A DNA stretch of 64,000 nucleotides from positions 314,316 to 378,315 of the forward strand of contig CALYLW010000684.1 of the NCBI GenBank assembly GCA_944989445.1, given 5' to 3'. Source of the DNA: Ampullaceana balthica. Taxonomy: Eukaryota > Mollusca > Gastropoda > Lymnaeidae. Shown piece by piece: positions 21,597 to 33,869 of this stretch (its first letter is position 1; each line of letters starts with the position of its first letter). The position numbers were made by a program, and so were the translations under genes. The notes beneath the pieces were generated by a model. It made no database searches, was not told the origin of the DNA, and saw nothing but the letters and a program-made list of their open reading frames with translations.

Positions 21597-23886
21597 TCTA
21601 ATATATAAAGCTCAAATGTTTGTATGTTTGTATGTTTGTATGTTTGTATGTTTGTATGTTTGTATGTTTGTATGTTTCACTTTTCGACTTTCTGTTAGAC
21701 AATCACGGAAAAACCAAATGACGGACGGGGACCAAATTTGGCAGGGACGGTTCCTTTTACCCTGAAGGTGGTTTTAAGTTAGTTTTTGTAATTGTCCCTT
21801 TTGCCCGAATGCCGTAAATTAAATAATCAGAAAATGCAGAGACAAAGAATAAAAAATTTAACCTCATTTCTGTATTGAACAAATTTACGCGGACGTTCAA
21901 ATGCCGTTCAAAGCGAGTTACTTTTGGTGACGTTTTTTTTCCCCAATGCCAATACTTTATTTTCAGCCGTGCGCATTTGAAAAAATATTATAATGTCTAA
22001 TTACGGTGCGCACATTTTCGTGTGCGCTTCATAATTTGAGCTGTGTAGTACAAAGAATTGTCATCTTTCTTTACTGTTACTTTCTATATATTAGATAGAC
22101 ACGTAAACATATTTAATTACAACTGCCAAACGATGCATTAGATTTAATTGTTTACACGTTTAAATTTAATTGCGAATTTGTTTTAATTATTTTATGTTCC
22201 ATAACTCGACATTTAATGAAAAACCGATTTATGTAATAATTGTGTCAGTATTTTTTTCAAGGCTTCATTTTTAGCGGTGCAAGTTTTAAAATCTTTTATC
22301 GCCTGATTACTGTGCGCAGATTTTCATGTACGCATCTTAAATATAGCCTATATTTTTTTTTATTTATCTTTATTATCTTTATCTCATAGACGCTGTTGCA
22401 AATATTGTATTAATTACAATTGTGTTACATTGCAGTGTCGTAAATATATAAGAGCTTTTTTAGTGACGACAGTGGCAGAGATCTTTTGTAAAAATGTCAA
22501 CAAAGCAGTGGCCTTTTTTAATGGATACAAACAAACAAACATAAAAATATCAACTCAGCTTTATATATTACATATGCGTTTAAATTATTTTATTTCAATT
22601 ATTTTCACGATCATTGTATTAATATTTTACATGCAATAAATAAAATTGGGATTTTTAAAAATTTAATTCATAACTCGACATTTAATTAAAAACCATAGAT
22701 GTAGCGAGTTTATTTTATGTTGAAGTGATGGCCTATGTCAAATAAACGTACACTTTAAAACTGTTTACTTAAGCTTTATATACACTATACATTATAAACT
22801 TTCGCTACCGAACGTATTAACAAAAGTTGACTAAATTTAATGAAGTGATCCTGAAAACGCTTAATTAATATGAATTGCGAATTGAATATGTTTTTATGTT
22901 CATTCCTTTGTATTCCCATTTCTAAAATTGCCTTTTAATCATTTTTAAGATGCGCTTATCAACAGACAGTTGAATCTTTTTTTATTTAATGTATTTTATT
23001 TTTCAGATATAAAATCTGGTGTGTGTGTGTGTGCATTGAATATTATTTACAAAATATGATGCCTTATCCGAAATAGGGAACAAAAAAAAGATTCCTTTTT
23101 GAAATTATACACATTGCTTATAAAACCGTAAATATAAATCGTAAAATATAGAGACATAAAAATGTTAAATATTATTTCCCTGTTTAGACAATTATGAATA
23201 CGTCAAAATGAAGAGTTATTTTGGTCCAGTACATTTGCTTTACAACAAGACTTTATTTTATGCGGCCAGCTTTCTATATGTCTAAATATGGTGTGCACAA
23301 TTTTTATACCATTTTAATACGACCGTTTTTTTTAAATAGTATTTTAGAAAGTACATTTATAATTTTGTTTATTTGCACTATGAGTCAATTAGCTTTTGCC
23401 TTTTAAAGGGATATTGCCACATGTTCTTTATCTCATAGACGTGGTTACAAATATTATATAACTTACAATTGTGATACGATGCAGTTTCTTAATTATATAT
23501 TAAATTTTTGAGTGACAAGGGTGGTAGAGCTCTTTCGGAAAACATATAAGTTATGTTAATTTTGTACAAGTGGGAATGAAATTGTAAATTTAGTTATTAT
23601 GGTCGGCAATAATCATTATTTAATAAGTCATATCTTTTGAATAGTAAGGTTATGTTAAAAGGCACTGCAATAAGTGAAAACAACACACGCGGTAAAATGG
23701 CATATCTCTGTTTCTCATAAGATTTTAACTAAATAGTTGAATCTGAAATTTAACTTGGCAAATAAAAATTGTAATAACCATCACCTAATACTTGGATAAA
23801 GGGTCAGCACACTCCCGCTACAAAGTGCAGGTATTTTTAAAGTATATATATACATATAAATATTTAAATATGTTTGTGTGTGTATG
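21597..23886 (+). mobile_element. Helitron copy B (3'-truncated, 2,290 bp)
   Basis: Starts with the full 5' end directly after copy A's CTAG. It follows copy A to the stretch ending TGTGTGTATGAA, then switches to copy C's 5' region (AATATATAAAGC). The last ~1.4 kb, including the 3' palindrome and CTAG, are missing. B and C share small differences from A (for example AACTCGACATT against TACCCGACATT near the middle). Confidence 0.8.
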
Positions 23887-26800
23887 AATATATAAAGCTC
23901 AAATGTTTGTATGTTTGTATGTTTGTATGTTTGTATGTTTGTATGTTTGTATGTTTGTATGTTTCACTTTTCGACTTTCTGTTAGACAATCACGGAAAAA
24001 CCAAATGACGGACGGGGACCAAATTTGGCAGGGCGGTTCCTTTTACCCTGAAGGTGGTTTTAAGTTAGTTTTTGTAATTGTCCCTTTTGCCCGAATGCCG
24101 TAAATTAAATAATCAGAAAATGCAGAGACAAAGAATAAAAAATTTAACCTCATTTCTGTATTGAACAAATTTACGCGGACGTTCAAATGCCGTTCAAAGC
24201 GAGTTACTTTTGGTGACGTTTTTTTTCCCCTAATGCCAATACTTTATTTTCAGCCGTGCGCATTTGAAAAAATATTATAATGTCTAATTACGGTGCGCAC
24301 ATTTTCGTGTGCGCTTCATAATTTGAGCTGTGTAGTACAAAGAATTGTCATCTTCTTTACTGTTACTTTCTATATATTAGATAGACACGTAAACATATTT
24401 AATTACAACTGCCAAACGATGCATTAGATTTAATTGTTTACACGTTTAAATTTAATTGCGAATTTGTTTTAATTATTTTATGTTCCATAACTCGACATTT
24501 AATGAAAAACCGATTTATGTAATAATTGTGTCAGTATTTTTTTCAAGGCTTCATTTTTAGCGGTGCAAGTTTTAAAATCTTTTATCGCCTGATTACTGTG
24601 CGCAGATTTTCATGTACGCATCTTAAATATAGCCTATATTTTTTTTATTTATCTTTATTATCTTTATCTCATAGACGCTGTTGCAAATATTGTATTAATT
24701 ACAATTGTGTTACATTGCAGTGTCGTAAATATATAAGAGCTTTTTTAGTGACGACAGTGGCAGAGATCTTTTGTAAAAATGTCAACAAAGCAGTGGCCTT
24801 TTTTTAATGGATACAAACAAACAAACATAAAAATATCAACTCAGCTTTATATATTACATATGCGTTTAAATTATTTTATTTCAATTATTTTCACGATCAT
24901 TGTATTAATATTTTACATGCAATAAATAAAATTGGGATTTTTAAAAATTTAATTCATAACTCGACATTTAATTAAAAACCATAGATGTAGCGAGTTTATT
25001 TTATGTTGAAGTGATGGCCTATGTCAAATAAACGTACACTTTAAAACTGTTTACTTAAGCTTTATATACACTATACATTATAAACTTTCGCTACCGAACG
25101 TATTAACAAAAGTTGACTAAATTTAATGAAGTGATCCTGAAAACGCTTAATTAATATGAATTGCGAATTGAATATGTTTTTATGTTCATTCCTTTGTATT
25201 CCCATTTCTAAAATTGCCTTTTAATCATTTTTAAGATGCGCTTATTATCAACAGACGGTTGAATCTTTTTTTATTTAATGTATTTTATTTTTCAGATATA
25301 AAATCTGGTGTGTGTGTGTGCATTGAATATTATTTACAAAATATGATGCCTTATCCGAAATAGGGAACAAAAAAAAGATTCCTTTTTGAAATTATACACA
25401 TTGCTTATAAACCGTAAATATAAATCGTAAAATATAGAGACATAAAAATGTTAAATATTATTTCCCTGTTTAGACAATTATGAATACGTCAAAATGAAGA
25501 GTTATTTTGGTCCAGTACATTTGCTTTATAACAAGACTTTATTTTATGCGGCCAGCTTTCTATATGTCTAAATATGGTGTGCACAATTTTTTATACCATT
25601 TTAATACGACCGTTTTTTTTTAAATAGTATTTTAGAAAGTACATTTATAATTTTGTTTATTTGCACTATGAGTCGATTAGCTTTTGCCTTTTAAAGGGAT
25701 ATTGCCACATGTTCTTTATCTCATAGACGTGGTTACAAATATTATATAACTTACAATTGTGATACGATGCAGTTTCTTAATTATATATTAAATTTTTGAG
25801 TGACAAGGGTGGTAGAGCTCTTTCGGAAAACATATAAGTTATGTTAATTTTGTACAAGTGGGAATGAAATTGTAAATTTAGTTATTATGGTCGGCAATAA
25901 TCATTATTTAATAAGTCATATCTTTTGAATAGTAAGGTTATGTTAAAAGGCACTGCAATAAGTGAAAACAACACACGCGGTAAAATGGCATATCTCTGTT
26001 TCTCATAAGATTTTAACTAAATAGTTGAATCTGAAATTTAACTTGGCAAATAAAAATTGTAATAACCATCACCTAATACTTGGATAAAGGGTCAGCACAC
26101 TCCCGCTACAAAGTGCAGGTATTTTTAAAGTATATATATACATATAAATATTTAAATATGTTTGTGTGTGTATGAATGTCCTTTATAGCTGTCTAAACCA
26201 TTCACCCGATCGTCATGAAACTTTTCAAGACTGTTGAGTATGCTCCCGGGATGGTAACTATCTTTTTTTTAAATTTAACACTCATGGGGCGCCGGGGGCC
26301 CATATCGTCATGTTTTGCTTATACGAGCTATATAAAAATTAGTTTAAGCTTTAGCTACTGTGTAAATTATTGGATCTTAACCAAAATGTGTATATGACAA
26401 CTTGATAGCCAATATTAAAATACTATAGGGCACTAAACTGCTGATGTTCATTCCTTTGGCGCTGAGTGCCCAAAAATTCACATTTTTTAAGCGTTTAAGA
26501 TTTTATTCACCATTCAGTCATTAACAATATTGACAAATTTTGACACATGTATCAATTATTATACTAATTGAAATGAACAGATGTTTTGAACTTTATATCT
26601 TGCCCAGAATGGGCCCTGGGACCCTTAATGTCGTTTTTATCTTATATGAGCTATATAAAAAATAGTTTCTACGTTAGCTACTTAGTAAATGAATAGATCT
26701 TCACCAAACTTTCCACACAAAAACTTAGTAGCCTATATTAAAATACTATAGACACTGCACTTCTAATGCCAATATCTTCGTGGCCGGGGCCCCAAATATC

Positions 26801-27573
26801 TTTTTTCGTATATGTTTAAGATATGTGTCCTATTTACTTTTTAAAGAGCTTGACAAATATAGCCACAATAAAAATGAACTAAAATGAACAGGTTTTTGAA
26901 ATTGACCTCTTGCACCGAATGGACCAGGGCCCCTTAATGCTATTTTCTCCCTATTGTAGGTATTTAAAAAGTAGTTTAAGAGTTAGATATTGAGAAAAAA
27001 ACTGGATTTTGACAAAACTTAGAATATAAAAACTTAAGAGCCTATATTACTATAGGGCACTGAACTCTTAATTTCCATTCCTTCGAAAAAGTCTTTTTAC
27101 TGAACTTTAATCATTGTATTCCCTCTTCAATTTTACACGAAATTGAGGAATATATATTGAGTACAATAGATAAAAACAACATTAAGGGCCCCAGGGCCCA
27201 TTCTGGGCAAGATATAAAGTTCAAAACACCTGTTAATTTCAATTTGTATAATAATGGATACATGTGTCATTATTTGTCAAGATTGTTAATGACAGAATAG
27301 TGAATAAAATCTTAAACGTTTAAGAAATGAGTACAATGGCAATTAAAAAAAACTATAATATCACTCATTTTGGGGCTGGGGCCCTTAATATCGTTTCTTC
27401 TTTTGTACGCTATTTAATTATTAATTTATTTATCCGTTTGCTATGAAACTTGGATTTTTTTTCACACTTCCACGAAGATTTCTTCAGAATTATTTTTAAA
27501 CATACCACTCATTGGTTTCTTTAAATTTATTCCTTTTTACTTTGATCGTTGCAACGCACGACGGGTCTACTAG
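23887..27573 (+). mobile_element. Helitron copy C (3,687 bp, lacks first 3 bases)
   Basis: Joined to copy B through a shared AAT. Otherwise full length to the CTAG at 27570-27573. It is followed by T and the resumed LINE sequence TTGTTCTATAATTATCC. Carries the same internal inverted repeats as copy A (about 26508-26630 against 27185-27335). Confidence 0.8.
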
Positions 27574-29472
27574 TTGTTCTATAATTATCCGGAGTGTTGC
27601 TATTTGGTCAATGCATGATCTTCCTTTTCTGAACCCAGCTTGTTCTTCTCTCAGGAGATCATCGCAGGCATCTTTTATTCTGTTTAGTATCGTTCTGCTA
27701 AAGACCTTGCTTGGTACTGATAGTAGAGTAATTCCTCGCCATTTCTCACATTGTGACAGATCCCCATTCTTTGGAATTTTAATCAGTAAGCCCCTTTACC
27801 ATTCTGCAGGAGGGGTTTCAGTTGACCAAATTTTGTTGAAGATACTGTGGAGTTGGTTGATGATTTCAGCTCCTCCTTCTTTTAGGACCTCCGGTGGTAT
27901 GTTGTCTACACCTGCTGCTTTCCCTGTCTTCATTTGATTGATGGCCATCCATATTTCTTCTTTGGATATCTCTTCCATATTTATGTCCAGTGTTTCTCCT
28001 GTGGTCAAAACAGGTGGGTTCAGAGGGGTCGGTCTGTTTAGGACTTCCTGGAAATATTCTTTCCATCTTCTAAGCTGGTCATCTATGGAGGAAATGACTT
28101 TACCTTGTTTATCTCGGACTGGTACATTGTAGTTAGATTTCTTGCCACTCAAGAGTTTAGTAATTTTGTATAACTGTTTTAGATCTCCTTTTCCTGCTGC
28201 TTCTTCTGCTTGTTCAGCTAGCTTATTATAAAATATTCGTTTGTCATTTCTAAGCATTTTTGTGACCTCTTATGAAATTGTATGGTACTCTTGTTGAGTA
28301 AGTTGTTTATGTTTTCTTGTTTTGGCTTGATTCACTTTTTGTTTTGCATGTTTCCGATCTTCAATTCTTTGCCATGTCTCATAGCTGATCCAGTGTTTTT
28401 TGTTTTCCGGGGCAGGTTTTAGTATTTCCTTGCAAGATATTGTAATAATTTCTTTGAAGTTATCCCAGGTTTTGTCTATGTTTCCTTCATTATCATCGTC
28501 TAGTTGCAGTGCAGCAAATCGGTTTTTAAGGGTTAGCTGTAGTTCGTTCTTTTCCTGTGGGTTTCGGAGCTTGCCTAGGTCAAATCTAATTCGCCTGTCT
28601 GTTTTTGGCCTTTGGTTGGCTAGCTTTACTTTTAGCTTGGCCACAACCAGATGGTGGTCTGATCCAATGTCTGCTCCTCTTTTTGTTCGTACATCCTGCA
28701 ATGTGCTCCTCCAGGCGCGACCTATAGTGATGTGGTCTATTTGATTCTCTGTTTTGTTGTCTGGTGAGACCCACGTTACTTTTTGGCAATTTTTGTGTGG
28801 GAAGATGGTGCCTCCAATTACCAGCTCATTGAATGTGCAGAAGTTTGCAAACATCTTTCCATTTTCATTCATGTTGCCCAGTCCATGTATGCCCATTACC
28901 TTCTCTCTCTCTATGTTGTCATTGCCAACTTTAGCATTCATATCGCCCATGACGACCAGTATGTATCTTTTCGGTATTTTATCCATTATACTTTGAAGTT
29001 GTTCATGGAATGCAACTTTATCTTCCTCAGGTGCAAGGTTGGTTGGAGCATAGCACATAATGATATGGACATTTTTGAACCTGGACAGGAATTTCGCTCT
29101 GATTATTCTGTCTGAAATTGGCTCCCATTCAAGGAGGCTCTTAAATGCGTCTTTGTTCAATAGGAGTGCTACTCCATTTTCATGAGTGTCTTCTTCATTT
29201 TCTTTTCCAGAGAAGAGCAGGATTTCACCTGATTGAAGTCTAGTTTCTCCAAATGTGTTCCACCGTACTTCACTTAGTCCCAGAATTTGTAGTTTGTACT
29301 TTACCATCTCTTTGGCGACTTGGGCGCATCTGCCTGGTTCTAGTAGTGTTCGGACATTCCATGTTCCCAAGTTGAGAGGTGCCTTGTGGATGAGGTAATT
29401 TTTCTTTTTCATCGGTTTGAGTAGGGTAGTCGGCCTTGTGGGATTCTGTTGACTTTCCCCACAAGGCTTCAT
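27574..29472 (-). pseudogene. RTE-like endonuclease and N-terminal reverse transcriptase
   Basis: ORF from Met at 29472. Apurinic endonuclease-like domain at about residues 33-290: LNLGTWNVRTLLEPG, LGLSEVRWN (catalytic E), VVMGDMNAKVGN (D/N) and GADIGSDHHLVVAK (terminal SDHH). A linker follows, then RT onset: WKEYFQEVLNRP, MKTGKAAGVDNIPPEVLK, KWRGITLLS, REEQAGFRKGRSCIDQI and LRIIIEQ. Two in-frame TAA stops interrupt it (28267-28269, and just before RGLLIKIPKNGD at about 27795). Each is one base from AAA. Apart from these and one downstream frameshift it is intact, so it is a young copy. Confidence 0.8.
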
Positions 29473-29960
29473 TAGTCTCCTTTGCGGAGCTCTACTCTCG
29501 CCTCTGACTGTGTTATGTGTGTTTGCTTTGCTTTCAGTTTCAGTAACAATCTTCTTTTTACATAGCTGGGTTGTTGGCCCTGCGCAAAACCATCTGGGAG
29601 GGTTCCCTTTCAGCTCTCTGGATAACTGCCTTATTTTTCGGGTAAGGTTCCCTAGCCTTTGTGGATCCCTCCACCTCCTGCAAGGCAGCAGTTGATTTTA
29701 TTTCGGAGTTTTCTCTCCTAGATGAATGATATTCCTAGCTAACGGCCTCATCTGTCCGGGTTTAGAGTTTAAGCGCTCTATGTTCGCTTTTTGCAGTCAT
29801 TTCCTGGGATTTATGAGGCATTTTTTAAGAGTATCCTTACCAAGGGGTACCCTATCTCATCCTCAACGACAGGAAACCAGTTGGTCCGCGGCCGCTTATT
29901 CAATATTCACGGCTAACCTTTATATCTAAAGGTCGTTCCTCTATCCACCGCCTAAGGACG
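27574..29960 (-). mobile_element. RTE-like LINE, 5' half
   Basis: Runs from a GC-richer 5' region (about 29960-29473, no clear ORF) through the endonuclease-RT ORF to T27574, where the Helitron array interrupts it. With the 3' half the element totals about 3.5 kb, a usual full length for RTE elements. The 5' boundary near 29960 is judged from the change in composition. Confidence 0.7.
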
Positions 29961-30329
29961 CGCTTGGTAGGACATGGTAGCTTCCCCAAGAGTCATGGCA
30001 GTAATATATACATAATTTTTTCCCCATGATTATTTCATGTATTTGAAAGCAGAAAAACGGAAGTAAATAAATTTGTCCATCTTCTTTGGTGTTCTTTACC
30101 ACTCTGATGGTCAAGTAATTTGCAAACAATAATACGTCATCGATTTTTGCAATCAGTTGAAATATTTAAACAGGTCAAAATTTCGACTGTCTTACAAATA
30201 TAATGTCATTACAGAAATAATAATACGTCAGTCAATTAATTATTTAAATTAGGCCTCAGGCCATTTAAAATTTAAGTGCGGGCTGTGTTTGGCCCGTGGG
30301 CCGGAAATTGACAACCCTGAGTTAAATCG

Positions 30330-30612
30330 TTTAACCTTGAAAACTTGAGGATAAAAGAAGAAAGAGGAAAGTAGTGATAATATAGAATTCTTAATTCGAA
30401 ATATAACACCAAGATCACGTAATACAGCCCTCAGATAGACATAGGAATTTTTTTTTAAAATCTTATTATTTAAGGAAGAACAAACATACAAATTATTTTG
30501 TTTTCCTTCCGGAATTCGGACGTGGTATGGGTTCCTTGATAAAAACAGGAAAATCAACAATCTATCAAAATTTAAAACTCTCATAAAAATGCAAGACTGG
30601 ATATAAACCACA
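30330..30612 (+). pseudogene. Degenerate CR1/Jockey-like LINE 3' fragment
   Basis: The plus strand reads FPSGIRTWYGF, KINNLSKFKTLIKMQDW. It matches the C-terminus FPSGIRAWNGLPEESRK of the better copy at 33.7 kb, with stops and indels. An open minus-strand frame over the same stretch is its shadow. Confidence 0.6.
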
Positions 30613-30864
30613 ATGTTTTCTTTAACTTTAAAGGCGTTATTCACAATTTGATTTTACACGATCTTAAAAAAATAATAACACACATATCCATCATGATCCA
30701 GATTGCAGTTTACAGGCATTTAGAACTTTAAATATTACAACAATTTATGGCCCTCAATCATTATTTTCTGATATTGGCAGTATAAATATTATTTTATTTA
30801 ACCTATTGCACAGACACTTTGGAATTTTTTTTAGCACAGTGGCGATGTATTAAAAAAACAACAA

Positions 30865-31078
30865 CTAATTAGGGGCCGGGCTCTAACAGTCGTAGTTTTC
30901 TAATGTAAGCTATTTAAATATTATTTCAATCATCCGATATTGGTGAAACTTAGTGAAGTTGTTTATAGAGTTCCATGATGGTTTCTGTCATAATTGTTTT
31001 TGGAATTACCACTGTATTAATGGTTTCTTTGAATTTCAGTTCTTCTGAAAGCGTTGCAACGCGCGGCGGGTCAGCTAG
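30865..31078 (+). mobile_element. Diverged Helitron 3' end
   Basis: Follows the order of copies A/C near their 3' ends: GGGGCCGGGCTCTAACAGTCG, TAAGCTATTTAAATATT, TTACCACTGTATTAATGGTTTC, then the palindrome GCGTTGCAACGC, CGGCGGGTCAGCTAG and CTAG at 31075-31078. An older relative of the array's family. Its 5' part is not recognisable. Confidence 0.65.
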
Positions 31079-31974
31079 AACGTATTATAGAATAAGCAAG
31101 CATCCCTGGAATAAGATTATTAATTCAAGCAAAACTTAAAGTTATGTCTTCTTAATTATTTGTGTAAACACGAATAAAAAGTAATTGTAAGAAGTAATAA
31201 AATGGTTGTTGTTTTAGAACACTTTAAAACACGGTACAATTAAGAGCAAGTGTTTCAACACGGAAGCATCTTGAGGTGTTTAATTACGTTAGTGTAGTGC
31301 CGCCCACTTGTTATGGTAACAATTGCGAGCCAGTCCTGACTTCCTGGCCCTTCGCTTGGAACGTTCTACGACATTCATAACTGGGGTAGCCGTTTGTGTT
31401 TATCAGTTTCCGGCTTTAAAAACAATTTCGTTTCGTGTCTCCAACACCCTTATGTTTCGGAACACATTGTGTGGAGAAAAGCGCGGCCCTTCTGACATCA
31501 GCATCTCGGATCTATAACCCCTTACATTTTCTTATATTCCCAGTAATAATGATATTAATAATTTGATAACATTTACAGCACAGCAGTCCCAAGCAGCTGG
31601 ACTCACAGCACTGCACATAAAAAATAGTAATAAACATATGCATTTCATACATGTACCACAATAACATTCTAACTACACAATTTAAAGTAAATTTAAATAA
31701 TAAATTTAAAATAACAAACAACGCTAACGACAACATACAATGGCATGAGAATTCGTTCTTACCTCTAGAAACCTCACCTCCAGTAACTTTAACTCTAGTA
31801 ATCTTACTTCCAGTAATCTAACCTCCTGCCTTTTGTGACCGTCGAAAAAAATCTTTCTGCCCCTCATTTTCTTTTAACCAACGTACATTTCTTTCTCAAT
31901 CGTTTTAAATGAAATTTTGGTAACTTAAGCTATGAAATCTGTGCACAAAATATATGTTGTAATAAAAAAACGTA
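31079..31974. other. Intergenic; short TCCAGTAA-rich repeat
   Basis: No gene. At about 31760-31830 the phrases CCTCCAGTAACTT, CTCTAGTAATCTTACTTCC and CAGTAATCTAACCTCC repeat imperfectly, a short degenerate tandem repeat. Confidence 0.4.
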
Positions 31975-32950
31975 CAAAACAAATTTTTGACTATAAATCC
32001 TAAATGTACGAGACATAACTAAAAGAATGTTCATTATAATACGTAGCGCAAGACGATCCAAAAAAACAAAATTGTAGTTTTGTCTCGTAAAACATGTTTA
32101 ATATAATGCGCCCAGATCGGTAATATATTTTTTAAAAGTATTGTCAATATAATACGCACCTTATTGAGCGACAGGAAAGGTTGTTCAATATAATACGCAC
32201 CACGACACTCTAGCACAAACATTAACATGATACATAGAGATAAATAAAATAATCTAAAAATTCAATAAGTTAATTACTGTATATGCAAATCGATCTGAAA
32301 TTTTGATACATCGTTTTTATCATCTGCCTGCAAAATGTCAGCTCGCTAGCTTATGAGGAAGTGGTTTAAAATCGATCCAATGTTTCTTCGGCAAGCAAGC
32401 AATCAAGGGTTCAGACACCACAAGTTAATATAAAGGATTTAATAAAAAAATAACCGTAAAAAAAACAAGTTTTTTACTATAAATCCTTTATGTACGAGAA
32501 GTAACTAAAAGAATGTTAATTATAATACGCAGCGCAAGACCATCCAAAAATACAAAATTGTAGATGTGTCGTAAAACATTCTTTAATATAATGCGCAGCG
32601 ATCAGGGATATGTTTGTAAAAAGTGTTGTCAAAAAAATACGCACCTTATTGCACGACAGAAAGGTTGTTCAATATAATACGCAACGCGACACTCTATCTC
32701 AAAAAATAACACGATACATAGGAATAAATAAAATAATCTAAACAATCAATAATTTAATTACGGTACATGCGGATCGATCTGAAATGTTGATATATTGTTT
32801 TTATCATCGGCACAAAACTGCCTGCAAAATTTCAGCTCGCTAGCTTACGAGGAAGTGGGTTAAAAATTGATCAAAAGTTTTGGCGACAAGCAAGCAATCA
32901 AGGGTTCAAACAAACAACCAGACACCACGAGTTAAAATAAATGATTTAAA
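31975..32950. repeat. R2 repeat array, two units
   Basis: Units of about 455-490 bp at 31975-32430 and 32455-32950. Each opens CTATAAATCC and closes with GTTAATATAAAGGATTTA or the near-match GTTAAAATAAATGATTTA. The second is cut at its end by the LINE at 32951. No coding capacity. Confidence 0.7.
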
Positions 32951-33786
32951 TCCCAACAACATCTCAACAGGTACAAAAGTTAGGTTATTTGCTGATGATT
33001 GTATAATCTATAGAACAATTAAATCAGAACAAGATAGCAAAATTTTACAAAAAGACTTAGATGAATTGATAAAATGGGAAACTAACTGGAGTATGTCTTT
33101 CCACCCAGAAAAGTGTCAACTGTTAAGAGTAACAAAGAAAAAGAAACAAATAAATTCAAAATATTACATTCATGGAAAAGAACTGACCCAAACTAAAGAT
33201 GCAAAAGTACTTAGGAGTCTTAATAAATGAGAAACTATCATGGAATCGCCATGTCAATGAAGTTATTAAAAAATCAAACAAAACCTTAGGCTTTATAAAA
33301 AGAAACTTTAACAAATGTAATAGAGATATAAAACTAAAATGCTACCTCACTTTGGTGAGACCTGTACTAGAATATGCATCTTCTGTATGGGACCCATCCA
33401 CCAAAGAAAACATTGATAAACTAGAACAAATTCAAAAAAGAGCTGCCAGATTCATTACTGGAGAATATTCAAAACTGACAAGAATAACACCATTAGTTAA
33501 ATCATTAAACCTTGAAACACTAGAGGATAGAAGAACCAAGAGCAAAGTAGTAATCATACATAAAGCAATTAATTCTAATTTAGAAATACAACACAAAGAT
33601 AACTTAATACAACCCTCAGATAGACATAAGGATAAAAACACCTTTCTTATTCCGTATGCAAGAACAAACACATACAAGTTTTCCTTCTTCCCGTCTGGAA
33701 TTCGGGCGTGGAATGGGTTGCCTGAAGAATCCAGGAAAACCAACACTTTATCAACATTTAAATCTCTAATAAAAATGCAGGACTAA
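32951..33786 (+). pseudogene. CR1/Jockey-like reverse transcriptase, C-terminal part
   Basis: Reads KVRLFADDCIIYR (catalytic FADD), WSMSFHPEKCQLLRV, YLGVLINEKLSWNRHVNEV, DIKLKCYLTLVRPVLEYASS, VWDPSTKENIDKLEQIQKRA and FPSGIRAWNGLPEESRK, to the stop at 33784-33786. One frameshift at the AAAA run near 33205 (frame one gives AKVLRSLNK-stop, frame two gives KYLGVLINEK). About 275 residues of RT palm, thumb and C-terminus. The endonuclease and RT N-terminus are absent. Confidence 0.75.
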
Positions 33787-33869
33787 ACACAAACCATAGA
33801 TAAGCGTAGGACGCAATAATCTTCTGTATAGAAGGAGCCTCTGTAAACAGATAAGATAAGATAAGATAA
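32951..33869 (+). mobile_element. 5'-truncated CR1/Jockey-like LINE with (AGATA)n tail
   Basis: Starts abruptly in the RT palm, directly at the end of an R2 unit. It ends with ACAAACCATAGATAAGC... and the pentanucleotide tail AGATAAGATAAGATAAGATAA (33849-33869), after which R2 sequence resumes. The same 3' end and tail close the copy at 38.7 kb, so the microsatellite tail belongs to the element. 5' truncation is typical of LINE insertion. Confidence 0.75.

Larger units (their letters stand above)
17898..27573 (+). mobile_element. Array of three head-to-tail Helitron copies (A, B, C) inside a LINE
   Basis: A 9,676-bp insertion beginning TCTAATATATAAAGCTC and ending ...GGGTCTACTAG. It lies exactly between A17897 and T27574, the 5'-TC...CTRR-3' structure and A|T target expected of Helitrons, with no target duplication. 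It contains copy A (17898-21596), copy B (21597-23886, 3'-truncated) and copy C (23887-27573, missing its first three bases). No Rep/helicase ORF is present, so it is non-autonomous. Copies look nearly identical by eye, suggesting recent origin. Confidence 0.8.

Noticed and set aside
28400..29115. Plus-strand ORFs of 67-114 codons opposite the endonuclease
   Set aside because: Antisense shadows of the LINE endonuclease domain.
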